Source: PFL25 sp046260155
GTDB lineage: Bacteria > Chloroflexota > Anaerolineae > Anaerolineales > UBA4823
Assembly (NCBI GenBank): GCA_046260155.1
Contig: JBJYXV010000001.1
Span: 1 to 64,000, forward strand
Direction of reading: 5' to 3'
Length of the DNA stretch: 64,000 nucleotides
This document shows positions 1-7,902 of this stretch, one piece after another; position 1 is the stretch's first letter, and each line of letters opens with the position of its first letter. A program made the translations under genes and the position numbers. The notes under the pieces are model-generated. The model made no database searches. It had not been told where the DNA came from and worked only from the letters and a program-made list of their open reading frames with translations.

Positions 1-429
1 GAGATCGGCTTTTCATCCATCTATTACCTGCTGAATAAGCTGGAGAAAGATGGCCTGATCCATAGCCAGCTCCAAGAGCCGGAGGGAAAAGGACCCGCGC
101 GTAAAGTTTTCAAAATCACCCAGCGCGGCAAAGAGGTCCAGATCGAAGGAGCGCTGGCAGCGTTGTCGACACCGCAATCTGGTTCTGTTCCTTTTTTGTT
201 GGGCTTATCGAACTACCCCATCCTTCCTCGGGAGCAGGTGTTGTCGGCTTTGAAATCGTATGCGAATCAGATTAATACACGCCTGGATCACCTCTTGGAA
301 CAAGTAGAGGAACAGCGCCCTCTACCATACTTTGTAGAAGCCATGTTTGAATACAGCCGGATTCTAGCGCAGGCGGAACTCGATTGGGTGGAAAATTTTA
401 TCCAGGAAGTGGAGGCAGGAAGTGTCTAA
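1..429 (+). CDS. PadR-family transcriptional regulator (5' end outside window)
   Basis: The frame is open from the first base of the window, so the N-terminus lies outside. The visible 142 residues begin inside a winged-helix domain: an SSIYYLLNKLEKDGLI recognition-helix/wing segment, then the wing containing KGPARKVFKIT, as in PadR proteins. The remainder is a helical C-terminal region of the size seen in PadR subfamily 2 (dimerisation helices). The gene overlaps the next one by 8 bp, so the two are co-transcribed. PadR repressors usually control a neighbouring transporter or detoxification gene; pairing with a GyrI-like ligand-binding protein suggests small-molecule sensing, which is inference. 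Confidence 0.85.
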   Translation, partial: EIGFSSIYYLLNKLEKDGLIHSQLQEPEGKGPARKVFKITQRGKEVQIEGALAALSTPQSGSVPFLLGLSNYPILPREQVLSALKSYANQINTRLDHLLEQVEEQRPLPYFVEAMFEYSRILAQAELDWVENFIQEVEAGSV

Positions 430-1039
430 AATAGATTTCAAAAAAGAGCTCAGAGAATTATATAACCCCCCAAAAAAATTTGTGATCGTGGAAGTGCCGG
501 ATATGCAGTTCTTGATGCTGGATGGTCATGGGGATCCTAATGCTGCCCAGGAATATCAGGATGCGCTCGAGGTACTATATGCTGTGGCTTATAAGTTAAA
601 GTTTATGAGCAAGAAGCAGCTGGGGAAGGATTATGTAGTACCACCCCTGGAGGGTTTATGGTGGGCTGATGACATGGAGACTTTCACTTCGGCCCGTGAT
701 AAATCACAGTGGGATTGGACGATGATGATCATGTCTCCCGAGTGGATCTCCAGCGAGATGTTTGCGGAAGCAATAGAGCAGGTTCACGAGGGGAAAAATC
801 CTGTTGCATTGGGCAAAGTACGCCTGGAGCGCTACCAAGAAGGAGAGTGTGTGCAGATCATGCATGTCGGCTCGTACGATGATGAAGGGCCGGTATTGAT
901 GAAACTGCACCGGGATTTCCTCCCTGAATATGGCTATATTGAGAATGGTAAACACCACGAAATATATCTTGGGGATCCCCGCCGGGTAGCCCCGGAAAAG
1001 CTAAAAACAATACTCCGCCAACCAGTGCAGAAGCTATGA
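422..1039 (+). CDS. GyrI-like small-molecule-binding domain protein
   Basis: This 205-residue protein is a stand-alone GyrI-like domain, related to the effector domain of AraC/BmrR-type regulators, with no DNA-binding part. Typical features are the early strand MQFLMLDGHGDPN, a central EGLWWADD segment, and the C-terminal HHEIYLGDPRRVAPEKLKT block. Such proteins bind hydrophobic drugs or, in some subfamilies, hydrolyse small electrophiles. Translation starts at a GTG inside the end of the PadR gene, preceded by GGAGG-like sequence around 412-421 (gaggcaggaa), consistent with coupled translation. Family assignment is fairly sure; the ligand is unknown. Confidence 0.8.
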   Translation: MSKIDFKKELRELYNPPKKFVIVEVPDMQFLMLDGHGDPNAAQEYQDALEVLYAVAYKLKFMSKKQLGKDYVVPPLEGLWWADDMETFTSARDKSQWDWTMMIMSPEWISSEMFAEAIEQVHEGKNPVALGKVRLERYQEGECVQIMHVGSYDDEGPVLMKLHRDFLPEYGYIENGKHHEIYLGDPRRVAPEKLKTILRQPVQKL

Positions 1040-1215
1040 GGTTTCACAGGTTTTTTCACCACCGATAACGATTAGAAGGTAAATTTCCCGTAATTGCAAG
1101 GATCGGAAAATTGGTGTGTGCCTTCCATAACCATGGCCTTGCCACTTTGAGGGGAGCTGGTATTTAGTTTATCAGTGATACATTGATGAGGAGAGTAAGC
1201 AGAAGCACGGTGGGG

Positions 1216-2466
1216 TTAAAAATCTCCGCCCGGGGAGACAGGTATGGCCTCTTGCAGCTCGGGGGCGTCCTTATCTAAGTTTTTAATCTGTTTTGTGTAC
1301 CATTTGATCCCGGGTAAAGCGCTCATGCCATGGACAAATATGCTCAGCAGAATCGTCGCAACTATGGCACTAATGATGTTACTTTCAGCGTTAAGGTGCA
1401 GCTCGCCTTCTATGAAGATCAAACCCAGGACTATCGACGCGAGTCCACGGGGACCGAACCAACCCATGAAAAGAATCGAAGCAGGTGCGAGTTGTGCTCT
1501 CAGCATAGCCACAGCCACGGGCACCATCCGGACGACAGTCAGGCTGAGCACAGCAAAAATGAGGGTGGTGCTGTCGAACATCGGGATAAATTCCACCACG
1601 ATTATGCCGAAGATGAAAAAGACAAAAAAATTCAAGAGCTCACCCCAGGCTTCACTGAACTCGCTTGCATGGTAGTGGGCATCTTCGAAGCCGCGCTTGA
1701 CCAATAACCCTCCAACGAACGCGGCGATGAATCCATTGCCGCCAATCAGCCCTGCACTAAAATAACACATCAATGCCAATGAGAGCAGTCCTAACTGCAT
1801 GAGGGGTTTTTCAATCCACCCATGACTACCAGCTTCACCGATCAGCCAACCACCAATCCAGCCGATCGCAATCCCGACCAGCAGCCCAAAAAAGATTTGC
1901 GCAGCTGTGTAGAGCAGCCAATCCCCAGAAAATAGAGAGTCGGTTGCAACAGCCAAGGCGGCAAATAGAGTAAAGAAAGGCATGGATAAGCCATCATTGA
2001 GCCCCGCCTCCACGTTGAGAGCCTGGCGGATGCGATCGGGCACCAAGCGACTCTTTACCACCACCTCCCCCAAACTTGCATCAGTTGGAGCCAGGATTAC
2101 TGCCAGGAGCGCAGCCTCCCAGATGGAAATACCATCAAATAATAATGCAGCAACGACTGTACCTGCCAGTATGGTCAATGGCATACCGATCGCCAGCAAC
2201 CTTTCTGGTAGCACCGTCTGTTTGATCAGTTTTCCCAGCTCAATGTGCGCGGCGTCCGTGAACAGCAGCAGGGCAAGGGTTAATTCTGCGATCAGCAAGA
2301 TGGTTTCACTATGAATTTCCATCTCAGCTACCGCGGGTGATATGAAATAAACCCCCATCCCCGCCAGTGTAAACAATATCGGTGCGGTCAGTATGGTCTG
2401 CTCAATGCGTTTAGAGACCAGGGTAAAGAAAAAGACCAGGACTATGAAAAATGCAATAAGGATCAC
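1216..2466 (-). CDS. CPA1-type Na+(K+)/H+ antiporter
   Basis: This 416-residue polytopic membrane protein has about 12 hydrophobic segments and the CPA1/NhaP signature. It includes TDASLGEVVV in the unwound-helix region, the GLNDGLSMPFF motif with the ion-binding ND pair, and a late FMGWFGPRGLASIVLGL segment typical of sodium/proton exchangers. The role is exchange of Na+ or K+ for H+ across the cytoplasmic membrane for pH and salt homeostasis. The start is a GTG. It lies in a block with a c-di-AMP receptor-like protein, a CBS protein and an ArsB/NhaD permease, so a shared ion-balance role is likely (inference). Confidence 0.88.
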   Translation of the reverse strand: MILIAFFIVLVFFFTLVSKRIEQTILTAPILFTLAGMGVYFISPAVAEMEIHSETILLIAELTLALLLFTDAAHIELGKLIKQTVLPERLLAIGMPLTILAGTVVAALLFDGISIWEAALLAVILAPTDASLGEVVVKSRLVPDRIRQALNVEAGLNDGLSMPFFTLFAALAVATDSLFSGDWLLYTAAQIFFGLLVGIAIGWIGGWLIGEAGSHGWIEKPLMQLGLLSLALMCYFSAGLIGGNGFIAAFVGGLLVKRGFEDAHYHASEFSEAWGELLNFFVFFIFGIIVVEFIPMFDSTTLIFAVLSLTVVRMVPVAVAMLRAQLAPASILFMGWFGPRGLASIVLGLIFIEGELHLNAESNIISAIVATILLSIFVHGMSALPGIKWYTKQIKNLDKDAPELQEAIPVSPGGDF

Positions 2467-2675
2467 CAGTCTCGAACCTGGAAAGGACTTGCCTGATATT
2501 AATGGGGAAATTCACCTTAGGTTAAGGATTTCAAGCATTATATCATCCCCATGGGTAGATCAGGTGGTTGGTTTGCAGTTTTGAGTTAGGTTTGAATTTC
2601 AGGGGATCAAAAGGGGGTTAGATTTCTCGCTTTGCATCCCAAATCGATGATTTTGTGAATCCAGGTGAAGCTTAG

Positions 2676-2942
2676 TTAAACCTGTGTAAATTCGGTGACA
2701 TTTAGCACAAATATGGTTGTGCAGCGTTCATTGTTTTCGGGAACGGGCCTGCATTTGTCCTTTAGATTTGTGATCGCAAGATCAACTTCTTCATCTTCTA
2801 CACCGATCATCAATGTTGTCATACCCCGTCGCAGAAATCCCCCGGTCGAGGCGATGCGCGTGACTCGAAAGCCTTCTCGGATCAGATTTTTAATAATATC
2901 TTCACTGTCCTCATCCCTGGTGATGGCAATGATCAATTTCAT
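2676..2942 (-). CDS. Cyclic-di-AMP receptor family protein (DarA/PstA-like)
   Basis: This 88-residue PII-like protein matches the c-di-AMP receptor family. The conserved N-terminal MKLIIAI strand is followed by a helix, then RIASTGGFLRRGMTTLMIGVEDE, which forms the nucleotide-binding T-loop base and second strand. It is shorter than the ~109 residues usual for DarA, mainly because the large loop is trimmed. The ribosome-binding site is GGAG upstream of an ATG. It lies 209 bp upstream of the antiporter gene on the same strand and is divergent from the CBS gene. In other bacteria c-di-AMP tunes K+ and osmolyte transport, which fits these neighbours. Binding itself is inferred from family membership. 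Confidence 0.85.
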   Translation of the reverse strand: MKLIIAITRDEDSEDIIKNLIREGFRVTRIASTGGFLRRGMTTLMIGVEDEEVDLAITNLKDKCRPVPENNERCTTIFVLNVTEFTQV

Positions 2943-3073
2943 CCTTTATCTCCACTGGACCGGTCAAAGAGATTTTACCATCCGTTGATGAATACAGTTC
3001 CATTGGGATCAAACAGATCCTGGCAAGATCCTGATCTCATCAATGGATTTAGGTGTAAGTGACGCACTAAAAA

Positions 3074-3127
3074 TTGACTTTTCCAATAAACCAACCTAAA
3101 CTTCTAGTAGGCGACTCGGAGTTTAGG
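3074..3127 (+). promoter_or_regulatory. Candidate sigma70 promoter with overlapping inverted repeat upstream of the CBS gene
   Basis: TTGACT (3074-3079) and TAAACT (3097-3102) are separated by 17 bp and face the CBS-protein gene. The -10 box is embedded in the left arm of a perfect 8-bp inverted repeat, CCTAAACT (3095-3102) and AGTTTAGG (3120-3127), which would straddle the transcription start. An operator or a 5' stem-loop is possible; no regulator can be named from the sequence. Confidence 0.4.
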
Positions 3128-3140
3128 ATTGAGGGTTCAC

Positions 3141-3623
3141 ATGGTAAAAAAATATTGCATCAGTGATTGTATGAAACACAGGGTGATCTCCGGTTATCCA
3201 GAAATGACGGTTAAATCTGCTGCAGCTCTGATGGCAGAGAAGCACATAGGAACTTTGCCCGTGATTCTTAAGGACTCTGAGCTGGTTGGCGTAACCACGA
3301 TGGATAATATCATCCAAATCTTTCTACCTGATTTTATCTCCCTCCTGTCTAACATCAGTTTCATTAAGGATTACGGAGATCTCGGAACTCTCTCCCGGGA
3401 GAATATGGAAATGGCCGAGCGCCTGACAGTGGCCGATATCATGGAGGAACCTATATCAGTTGAGAATGATTGTGAACTGATCCGAGCCCTTTCTTTCATG
3501 CACAAATACAAAATACGGGACCTGCCAGTGGTAGAAGATGGGAAGCTGGTTGGAATTGCCTCACGGGTTGACATCGGTCGAGCATTTCTGTCGAATTGGT
3601 TAAATTCCAATAATGTTGGCTGA
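3141..3623 (+). CDS. Tandem CBS-domain protein
   Basis: This 160-residue protein consists almost entirely of two CBS motifs (Bateman module). The first is around residues 8-60 (ISDCMKH, then GTLPVILKDSELVGVTTMDNI); the second is around 96-152 (VADIMEEPISVE, then IRDLPVVEDGKLVGIASRVDI). CBS pairs bind adenine nucleotides and often gate transporters or enzymes. I chose the ATG at 3141 with GAGG at 3131-3134, not the in-frame TTG at 3129. It sits 11 bp before a permease gene, so a regulatory partner role for that permease is a reasonable inference. Confidence 0.85.
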   Translation: MVKKYCISDCMKHRVISGYPEMTVKSAAALMAEKHIGTLPVILKDSELVGVTTMDNIIQIFLPDFISLLSNISFIKDYGDLGTLSRENMEMAERLTVADIMEEPISVENDCELIRALSFMHKYKIRDLPVVEDGKLVGIASRVDIGRAFLSNWLNSNNVG

Positions 3624-3634
3624 GATGATCATCA

Positions 3635-4921
3635 ATGGACATTCTTGTAGCCTCCCTGATCGTTCTAGGAACACTGGGATTAATATTATCGGATAAGCTG
3701 AATCATACGATTGCTGCCCTGGCCGGGGCAGCAGCGATGGTCGCAGTTGGGATCAGCCTCGGGTTTTATTCTCAGGAGCAAGCGTTTGAGTCGATCGAAT
3801 TCGAAGCGCTTGGCCTGTTGTTGGGCATGATGATCCTGGTCTCGATCCTCGAACCAACCGGTTTTTTTCAATTTGCAGCGATCAAAGCGGGTCATTTTTC
3901 ACGCGGAGACCCCTGGCGATTGTTATTGTTGCTGGGAGCAGGGACGGCGCTTGTTTCCCTGTTTTTTAATAATATAACCACCGTTGTGCTTGTTGGGCCA
4001 ATCACGATCCTGATTGCAGACCTTCTGGCAATAAATCCAATACCCATATTAATGGCGCAAGCCTTGCTTTCAGATACGGCTGATGTGGGCACCTCGGTTG
4101 GTGATCCTGCCAGCGTTCTCGTGGCTGCAGCGTCTGGCTATAGTTTCACCAATTTCCTGACACATTCCATGCCGGTTGTGCTCGTTGCCGCGCTGGTAAC
4201 CCTATTAATGCTCCGTTTCTTGTTTTCAAAAGAGCTTTCAAAAGGTCCCACCAACCCAGAATTAGTCATGAAATTGGATGCAAAAGAAGCGTTTGAAGAT
4301 CCAACAACCGCAATTAGGGTCCTGATCGTATTGGTGATTGTGGTTTTACTTTTTATTTTTCAGAGACCTTTGAATATCAGTTCGGAATTGATTGCCCTTT
4401 GCGGTGCAGCAGCTGTTCTGGTATGGATTCGCCCGAATATCCACGAGGTGCTCCTGCGAGTTGATTGGCCAGTGCTCCTATTCTTTGTCGGTTTGTTTGT
4501 GATGGTGGGTGGATTGGAGGCAACTGGCGTATTTGGACCTATCGCTGAAGCCCTTTCGGGATTAGGTGATTCAAACCCGAGACTATTGGGAGTGGTGATC
4601 ATCTGGGTAGTTGCAGCTTTATCTGCATTGGTGGACAATGTGCCCGTTACGATCGCCATGATTACACTGCTCACCAGCATGGCAGCTACAGGAGTCAATG
4701 TCAATGCATTGTGGTGGGCAGTGGTGTTTGGGGCGGGATTTGGCGGAAACGCAACCAGTATTGGTTCTGGGGCCAACATTTTGATTGTATCACTTTCAAA
4801 AAAGACTCACACACCGATTACGTCCAGTTTATGGAACCGGCGTGGTTTACCGGTGGCGATTGCGACCTGCATTGTTGGCAGCATCCTGTTTTATCTTTTC
4901 TATCCCTGGTTGAGTAAATAA
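3635..4921 (+). CDS. ArsB/NhaD-family (SLC13-like ion transporter superfamily) permease
   Basis: This 428-residue membrane protein has about 11-12 transmembrane segments. Family signs are the LGLLLGMMILVSILEPTGFF helix, the re-entrant FFNNITTVVLVGPITILIADL motif, and the mirrored ALVDNVPVTIAMITLL motif in the second half, followed by GAGFGGNATSIGSGANI. This inverted-repeat NN/VDNVP pattern is typical of NhaD, ArsB and P-protein transporters that move sodium, arsenite or organic anions. In the first repeat the usual GDPPN-type motif reads SVGDPASV. The substrate is not predictable. It is probably co-transcribed with the CBS protein 11 bp upstream. Confidence 0.87.
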   Translation: MDILVASLIVLGTLGLILSDKLNHTIAALAGAAAMVAVGISLGFYSQEQAFESIEFEALGLLLGMMILVSILEPTGFFQFAAIKAGHFSRGDPWRLLLLLGAGTALVSLFFNNITTVVLVGPITILIADLLAINPIPILMAQALLSDTADVGTSVGDPASVLVAAASGYSFTNFLTHSMPVVLVAALVTLLMLRFLFSKELSKGPTNPELVMKLDAKEAFEDPTTAIRVLIVLVIVVLLFIFQRPLNISSELIALCGAAAVLVWIRPNIHEVLLRVDWPVLLFFVGLFVMVGGLEATGVFGPIAEALSGLGDSNPRLLGVVIIWVVAALSALVDNVPVTIAMITLLTSMAATGVNVNALWWAVVFGAGFGGNATSIGSGANILIVSLSKKTHTPITSSLWNRRGLPVAIATCIVGSILFYLFYPWLSK

Positions 4922-5106
4922 TCAAAATTATTCCTGGGAGCGCTCTCACAAACAAAAAATCTGCCAGTGGTATTGTAACCGGACTCGCGGTCGTTTCTGA
5001 AAGCCTTGAAGGTGATTTTCTTCCTTGCTTAATGGTGTCTTGGTTTATCGATTCATCGGTTTTTCAGCAAGGAACAACCTTCCTGATCGATAATAATTAG
5101 TGTATT

Positions 5107-5751
5107 TTATTCTGCCAATATACCGGTAAACATCTTGCGAACACGATCTACTTCATCTTGATTGACCGTGTGTCCCATACCAGGGTAAGTGCGGAAATCC
5201 ACATCAGCACCCATTTTCTCGAATACCCCGGCTGTCCCTTTGATCAAGTCATGCGCTACCCAGGGGTCAACATCACTGCCACCGATAAATACCGGCATGT
5301 TGCTGAAAGAGCCCGAGTAGCTGCGAGATGTGCCAGGGGGACCAATTAACGCACCGCTGAAAATAAACAAGCCAGCATATTTCCTGGGGTGTCGGGCGAC
5401 GTATTCCGAGGCGAGGCAGGCACCTTGTGAGAAGCCTCCTAAGACGATCTGCTGATCGGATAAAACATTTACACGCGCCTCTTTTACCAGTGAAGCAACG
5501 ACTCCCAATGCTGAGGATAAGTCTGGTTCATTGGCTTCGATCGGCCCAAAGGCAGATTGTGGATACCAGCGATTTAATGCAGCCTGCGGGATCTCGAATC
5601 TGATTCCTTCCATACTGAGCATTTCAGCGAGCGGAAGCATCGATTCGGCTGTAGCTCCACGACCGTGTAAAAGGATCACGAGCAGCCTTGTATCCGAAAC
5701 TTCGGCACCGAAATTCAGAACAGGCAATCCCTGGTGGATATTCGCAGTCAT
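5107..5751 (-). CDS. mhqD: Alpha/beta hydrolase, phospholipase/carboxylesterase family (MhqD-like)
   Basis: This 214-residue cytoplasmic esterase has the oxyanion segment LLHGRGATAES, the nucleophile elbow GGFSQGA (Ser108), an acidic residue in GGSDVDPWV and the catalytic His in YPGMGHTVNQDE. Length and motifs match the phospholipase/carboxylesterase family. It starts 6 bp after the stop of a ring-cleaving dioxygenase, the same gene pair as mhqO-mhqD of Bacillus, where the operon responds to quinones and electrophiles. The symbol rests on that pairing and on motifs, not on an alignment; the natural substrate is unknown. Confidence 0.82.
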   Translation of the reverse strand: MTANIHQGLPVLNFGAEVSDTRLLVILLHGRGATAESMLPLAEMLSMEGIRFEIPQAALNRWYPQSAFGPIEANEPDLSSALGVVASLVKEARVNVLSDQQIVLGGFSQGACLASEYVARHPRKYAGLFIFSGALIGPPGTSRSYSGSFSNMPVFIGGSDVDPWVAHDLIKGTAGVFEKMGADVDFRTYPGMGHTVNQDEVDRVRKMFTGILAE

Positions 5752-5757
5752 GGATGA

Positions 5758-6717
5758 TTACGCACCAATGGGGATCAGGTTTGCTTCGATCTCCTGGCGC
5801 CTATTTTCCAGAAATGGCGGCAGGATCAGTGATTCTCCCAGGCTCTCTGGTGCTTCATCAATATCGAAGCCAGGTCCATCTGTGGCGATTTCGAACAATA
5901 TGCCAGTGGAGACGCGGAAGTAGATCGAACGGAACCAGAAGCGATCAATCAGGTTGCTGACGTATAGACCTTCTTGAGATAGGTGAGCATGCCACTTTTT
6001 CTGAGTCTCAAAGTTATCCACTCGAAAGGCGACATGATGCGTACCACCCGCGCCTAAACGCGCCTGCTCCACATGGGGTTGTTCTAACAGCCAGATTTCA
6101 GTTCCGGGACCGCCGTTTTGAATAGTATTGAAGATTGTCGCATCGGATTTTTGGTCAATCCATTTAGATGTCTCTCGTTGCTCGTAATTCAGGATATTTC
6201 TGAGTATGCTGGAAAGCTGCTTAATATCTGCCAGGGATAAAACTACGCTGTAGAATCCACGCAGGGCATAATCATCCGGGATATCGGGACGCGGCCAGAT
6301 CTCTCCCTCAAACTCCACATCGTTATCGTTAACCAGGTAGAGCTGTTGACCTTCAGGATCTTCAAAAGGCAGTAATTGGCGGCCGGCAAATTCAGTAATC
6401 GGATCTCGGGTGATGCCCTTTTCATCCAGACGCTGGGCCCAAAATTCCAGGGCCTGCGGGCTGGCGACGCGAAATGCTGTGCCCGAGATGCTGTCCGTGC
6501 CGCGCAGGTTCGGTCCCATGTTGGGCCAATCGAAGAAGGTCATGTCGGTGCCCGGGCTTCCCAGTTTATCGGCATAAAAGAGGTGGTAGGCAGAGACATC
6601 ATCCTGGTTGACAGACTTCTTGACCAGGCGCAGGCCTAAAACCTGTGTATAAAATTCAACATTATCAGCGATCCTGGCGCTAACAGCGGTGACATGGTGG
6701 ATACCGGTTAATTGCAT
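5758..6717 (-). CDS. mhqO: Ring-cleaving dioxygenase, glyoxalase/VOC superfamily (MhqO-like)
   Basis: This 319-residue protein has two VOC modules: the first opens with TGIHHVTAVSARIADNVEFYTQVLGLRLVKKSVN-type sequence, the second with GFYSVVLSLADIKQL and GGTHHVAFRVDN. Candidate metal ligands are the HH pair at the start of the first module, His in THHVAF, and Glu in ILFEIATDGPGF. The family is Fe(II)- or Mn-dependent extradiol-type dioxygenases that open hydroquinone rings. With the MhqD-like esterase downstream it likely forms an operon for quinone or aromatic-electrophile detoxification. No MarR-type mhqR gene is in the window. Confidence 0.87.
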   Translation of the reverse strand: MQLTGIHHVTAVSARIADNVEFYTQVLGLRLVKKSVNQDDVSAYHLFYADKLGSPGTDMTFFDWPNMGPNLRGTDSISGTAFRVASPQALEFWAQRLDEKGITRDPITEFAGRQLLPFEDPEGQQLYLVNDNDVEFEGEIWPRPDIPDDYALRGFYSVVLSLADIKQLSSILRNILNYEQRETSKWIDQKSDATIFNTIQNGGPGTEIWLLEQPHVEQARLGAGGTHHVAFRVDNFETQKKWHAHLSQEGLYVSNLIDRFWFRSIYFRVSTGILFEIATDGPGFDIDEAPESLGESLILPPFLENRRQEIEANLIPIGA

Positions 6718-7467
6718 TTATATATTCCCTCAAAAATTATTTCGATCCTTGGTATGGATCGATGGTTATATATTATAAGTTAGGTCTGAATAGTATTTTA
6801 ATATCTTAAGTAAAGATTAATGGTTAACAATAATGGGGTTTTAAAAAAACCCCATAACCACCTTTTTCTGCCCACGGGTGTGTAGAGTATATGGCATCTT
6901 CGAAATTCAGTTGGTTAACCTGAATTCAGACTGCTTGCTCCCCCAAGATTGAAAAGATTCAACCCATTAAACTGATTCATATACACCAAGTCTGAAGGTC
7001 TCGATCGATTTCATGCAACGGTGCCACCACACCTTGGGTAATTCTATTACACGGTAGTTGATTTCGGTTTTCTCGACTCATTTACCTACCCGTAAATCGC
7101 GTTATCTCCCTTTTTCAGGATCATATATGCCTCATTTGTTTGTTGTGCTGTTGGGACTGTTTAAAACAACATCGAATGAAGGTATGACAATCCATATGCG
7201 GCGAAATATCAGGGTATGCCAATGCAAACATTTAACGGAGCAAAGACCATCGTACCGAATTTCAAATAACTCCCGGCAAAGAATAAGAACTTGAAAGGAC
7301 GTTTGCTAAAGGTTGTAATGCTTTCTTAAGTAATCTTTTAGAGTTTGATAATTTATTCTCGCTAGACTATTTCTGTACACATGAGAAATTAATGGAGGTG
7401 CTTATTGAAAAAAGAAATCTAGCTGTTACCTTATCCGAAACTCAATAATTAGAAATGGAGAATTAAA
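6718..7467. other. Non-coding interval with one perfect palindrome
   Basis: About 750 bp upstream of two divergent genes. No credible coding frame was found. The notable element is a perfect 10-bp inverted repeat, ATGGGGTTTT / AAAACCCCAT, with a 3-nt AAA loop at 6833-6855; it lacks a following T-run, so it may be a protein site rather than a terminator. A candidate promoter for the small secreted protein lies at the right end and is listed separately. The rest is AT-rich and featureless to my reading. Confidence 0.5.
7345..7373 (+). promoter_or_regulatory. Candidate sigma70 promoter for the small secreted protein
   Basis: TTGATA (7345-7350) and TATTTC (7368-7373) are spaced by 17 bp in an AT-rich region, giving a leader of roughly 90 nt before the ATG at 7468. 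The -35 box matches consensus at five of six positions and the -10 box at four of six. Confidence 0.35.
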
Positions 7468-7797
7468 ATGAAACGTACAATGCTAATTGCTTTTGTTGTT
7501 GCAGCCTTATCCGTGCTGGCAGTCATTCCGGCTTCAGCGAATCGAGGTGATGGCGAGCTGGGTACAGTCTACGTAAGCGGTCAAGGGTTATACTATGATA
7601 CCTTTGTGAGTGCACAGAGCTTACCCATGAAAGGTCGATTCCAGAAACTCGAAAATGGAGTGACCGAATTTGGTCCCGGTGATCAGGGTTACGTCGGGGG
7701 ACGTTGGTGGATAGATAATAATGGCAATGACATCATGGACGAAGGGGACACTTTCTTGCTGTGCCCGTTGCTTGGACCTGGACGCACCAGCCCATAA
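7468..7797 (+). CDS. Small secreted protein with an EF-hand/dockerin-like loop, unknown function
   Basis: This 109-residue protein has a clear signal peptide: a KR pair, a hydrophobic core LIAFVVAALSVLAVIP, and probable cleavage after ASA near residue 24. The mature part is about 85 residues. It contains a WIDNNGNDIMDEGDTF segment in which D, N, N, I, D and D fall at EF-hand loop positions 1, 3, 5, 7, 9 and 12, suggesting calcium binding. One cysteine follows in LLCPLLGPG. It has a good GGAG ribosome-binding site and its own terminator, so it is transcribed alone. I do not recognise a family; extracytoplasmic location is well supported, function is not. Confidence 0.8.
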   Translation: MKRTMLIAFVVAALSVLAVIPASANRGDGELGTVYVSGQGLYYDTFVSAQSLPMKGRFQKLENGVTEFGPGDQGYVGGRWWIDNNGNDIMDEGDTFLLCPLLGPGRTSP

Positions 7798-7819
7798 CAT
7801 TTTTAGCAGGTTAGATGGG

Positions 7820-7860
7820 ACTACCCCTGGCTTTTTTACAACCAGGGGTAGTTTTATTTT
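7820..7860 (+). terminator. Rho-independent terminator after the small secreted protein
   Basis: Perfect 11-bp stem ACTACCCCTGG (7820-7830) and CCAGGGGTAGT (7842-7852) with an 11-nt loop, followed by TTTATTTTAT. It lies between convergent genes and could also help end the leftward transcript of the ABC permease. Confidence 0.85.
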
Positions 7861-7902
7861 ATGTCCTAAGAAAATGCAGCGATTATTTTCTCTTGAGCTG
7901 TA

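Noticed and set aside
1244..1707. Two overlapping plus-strand frames
   Set aside because: Antisense shadows of the Na+/H+ antiporter gene.
7058..7294. 78-codon plus-strand frame in the 750-bp interval
   Set aside because: No ribosome-binding site and low-complexity, non-protein-like composition.
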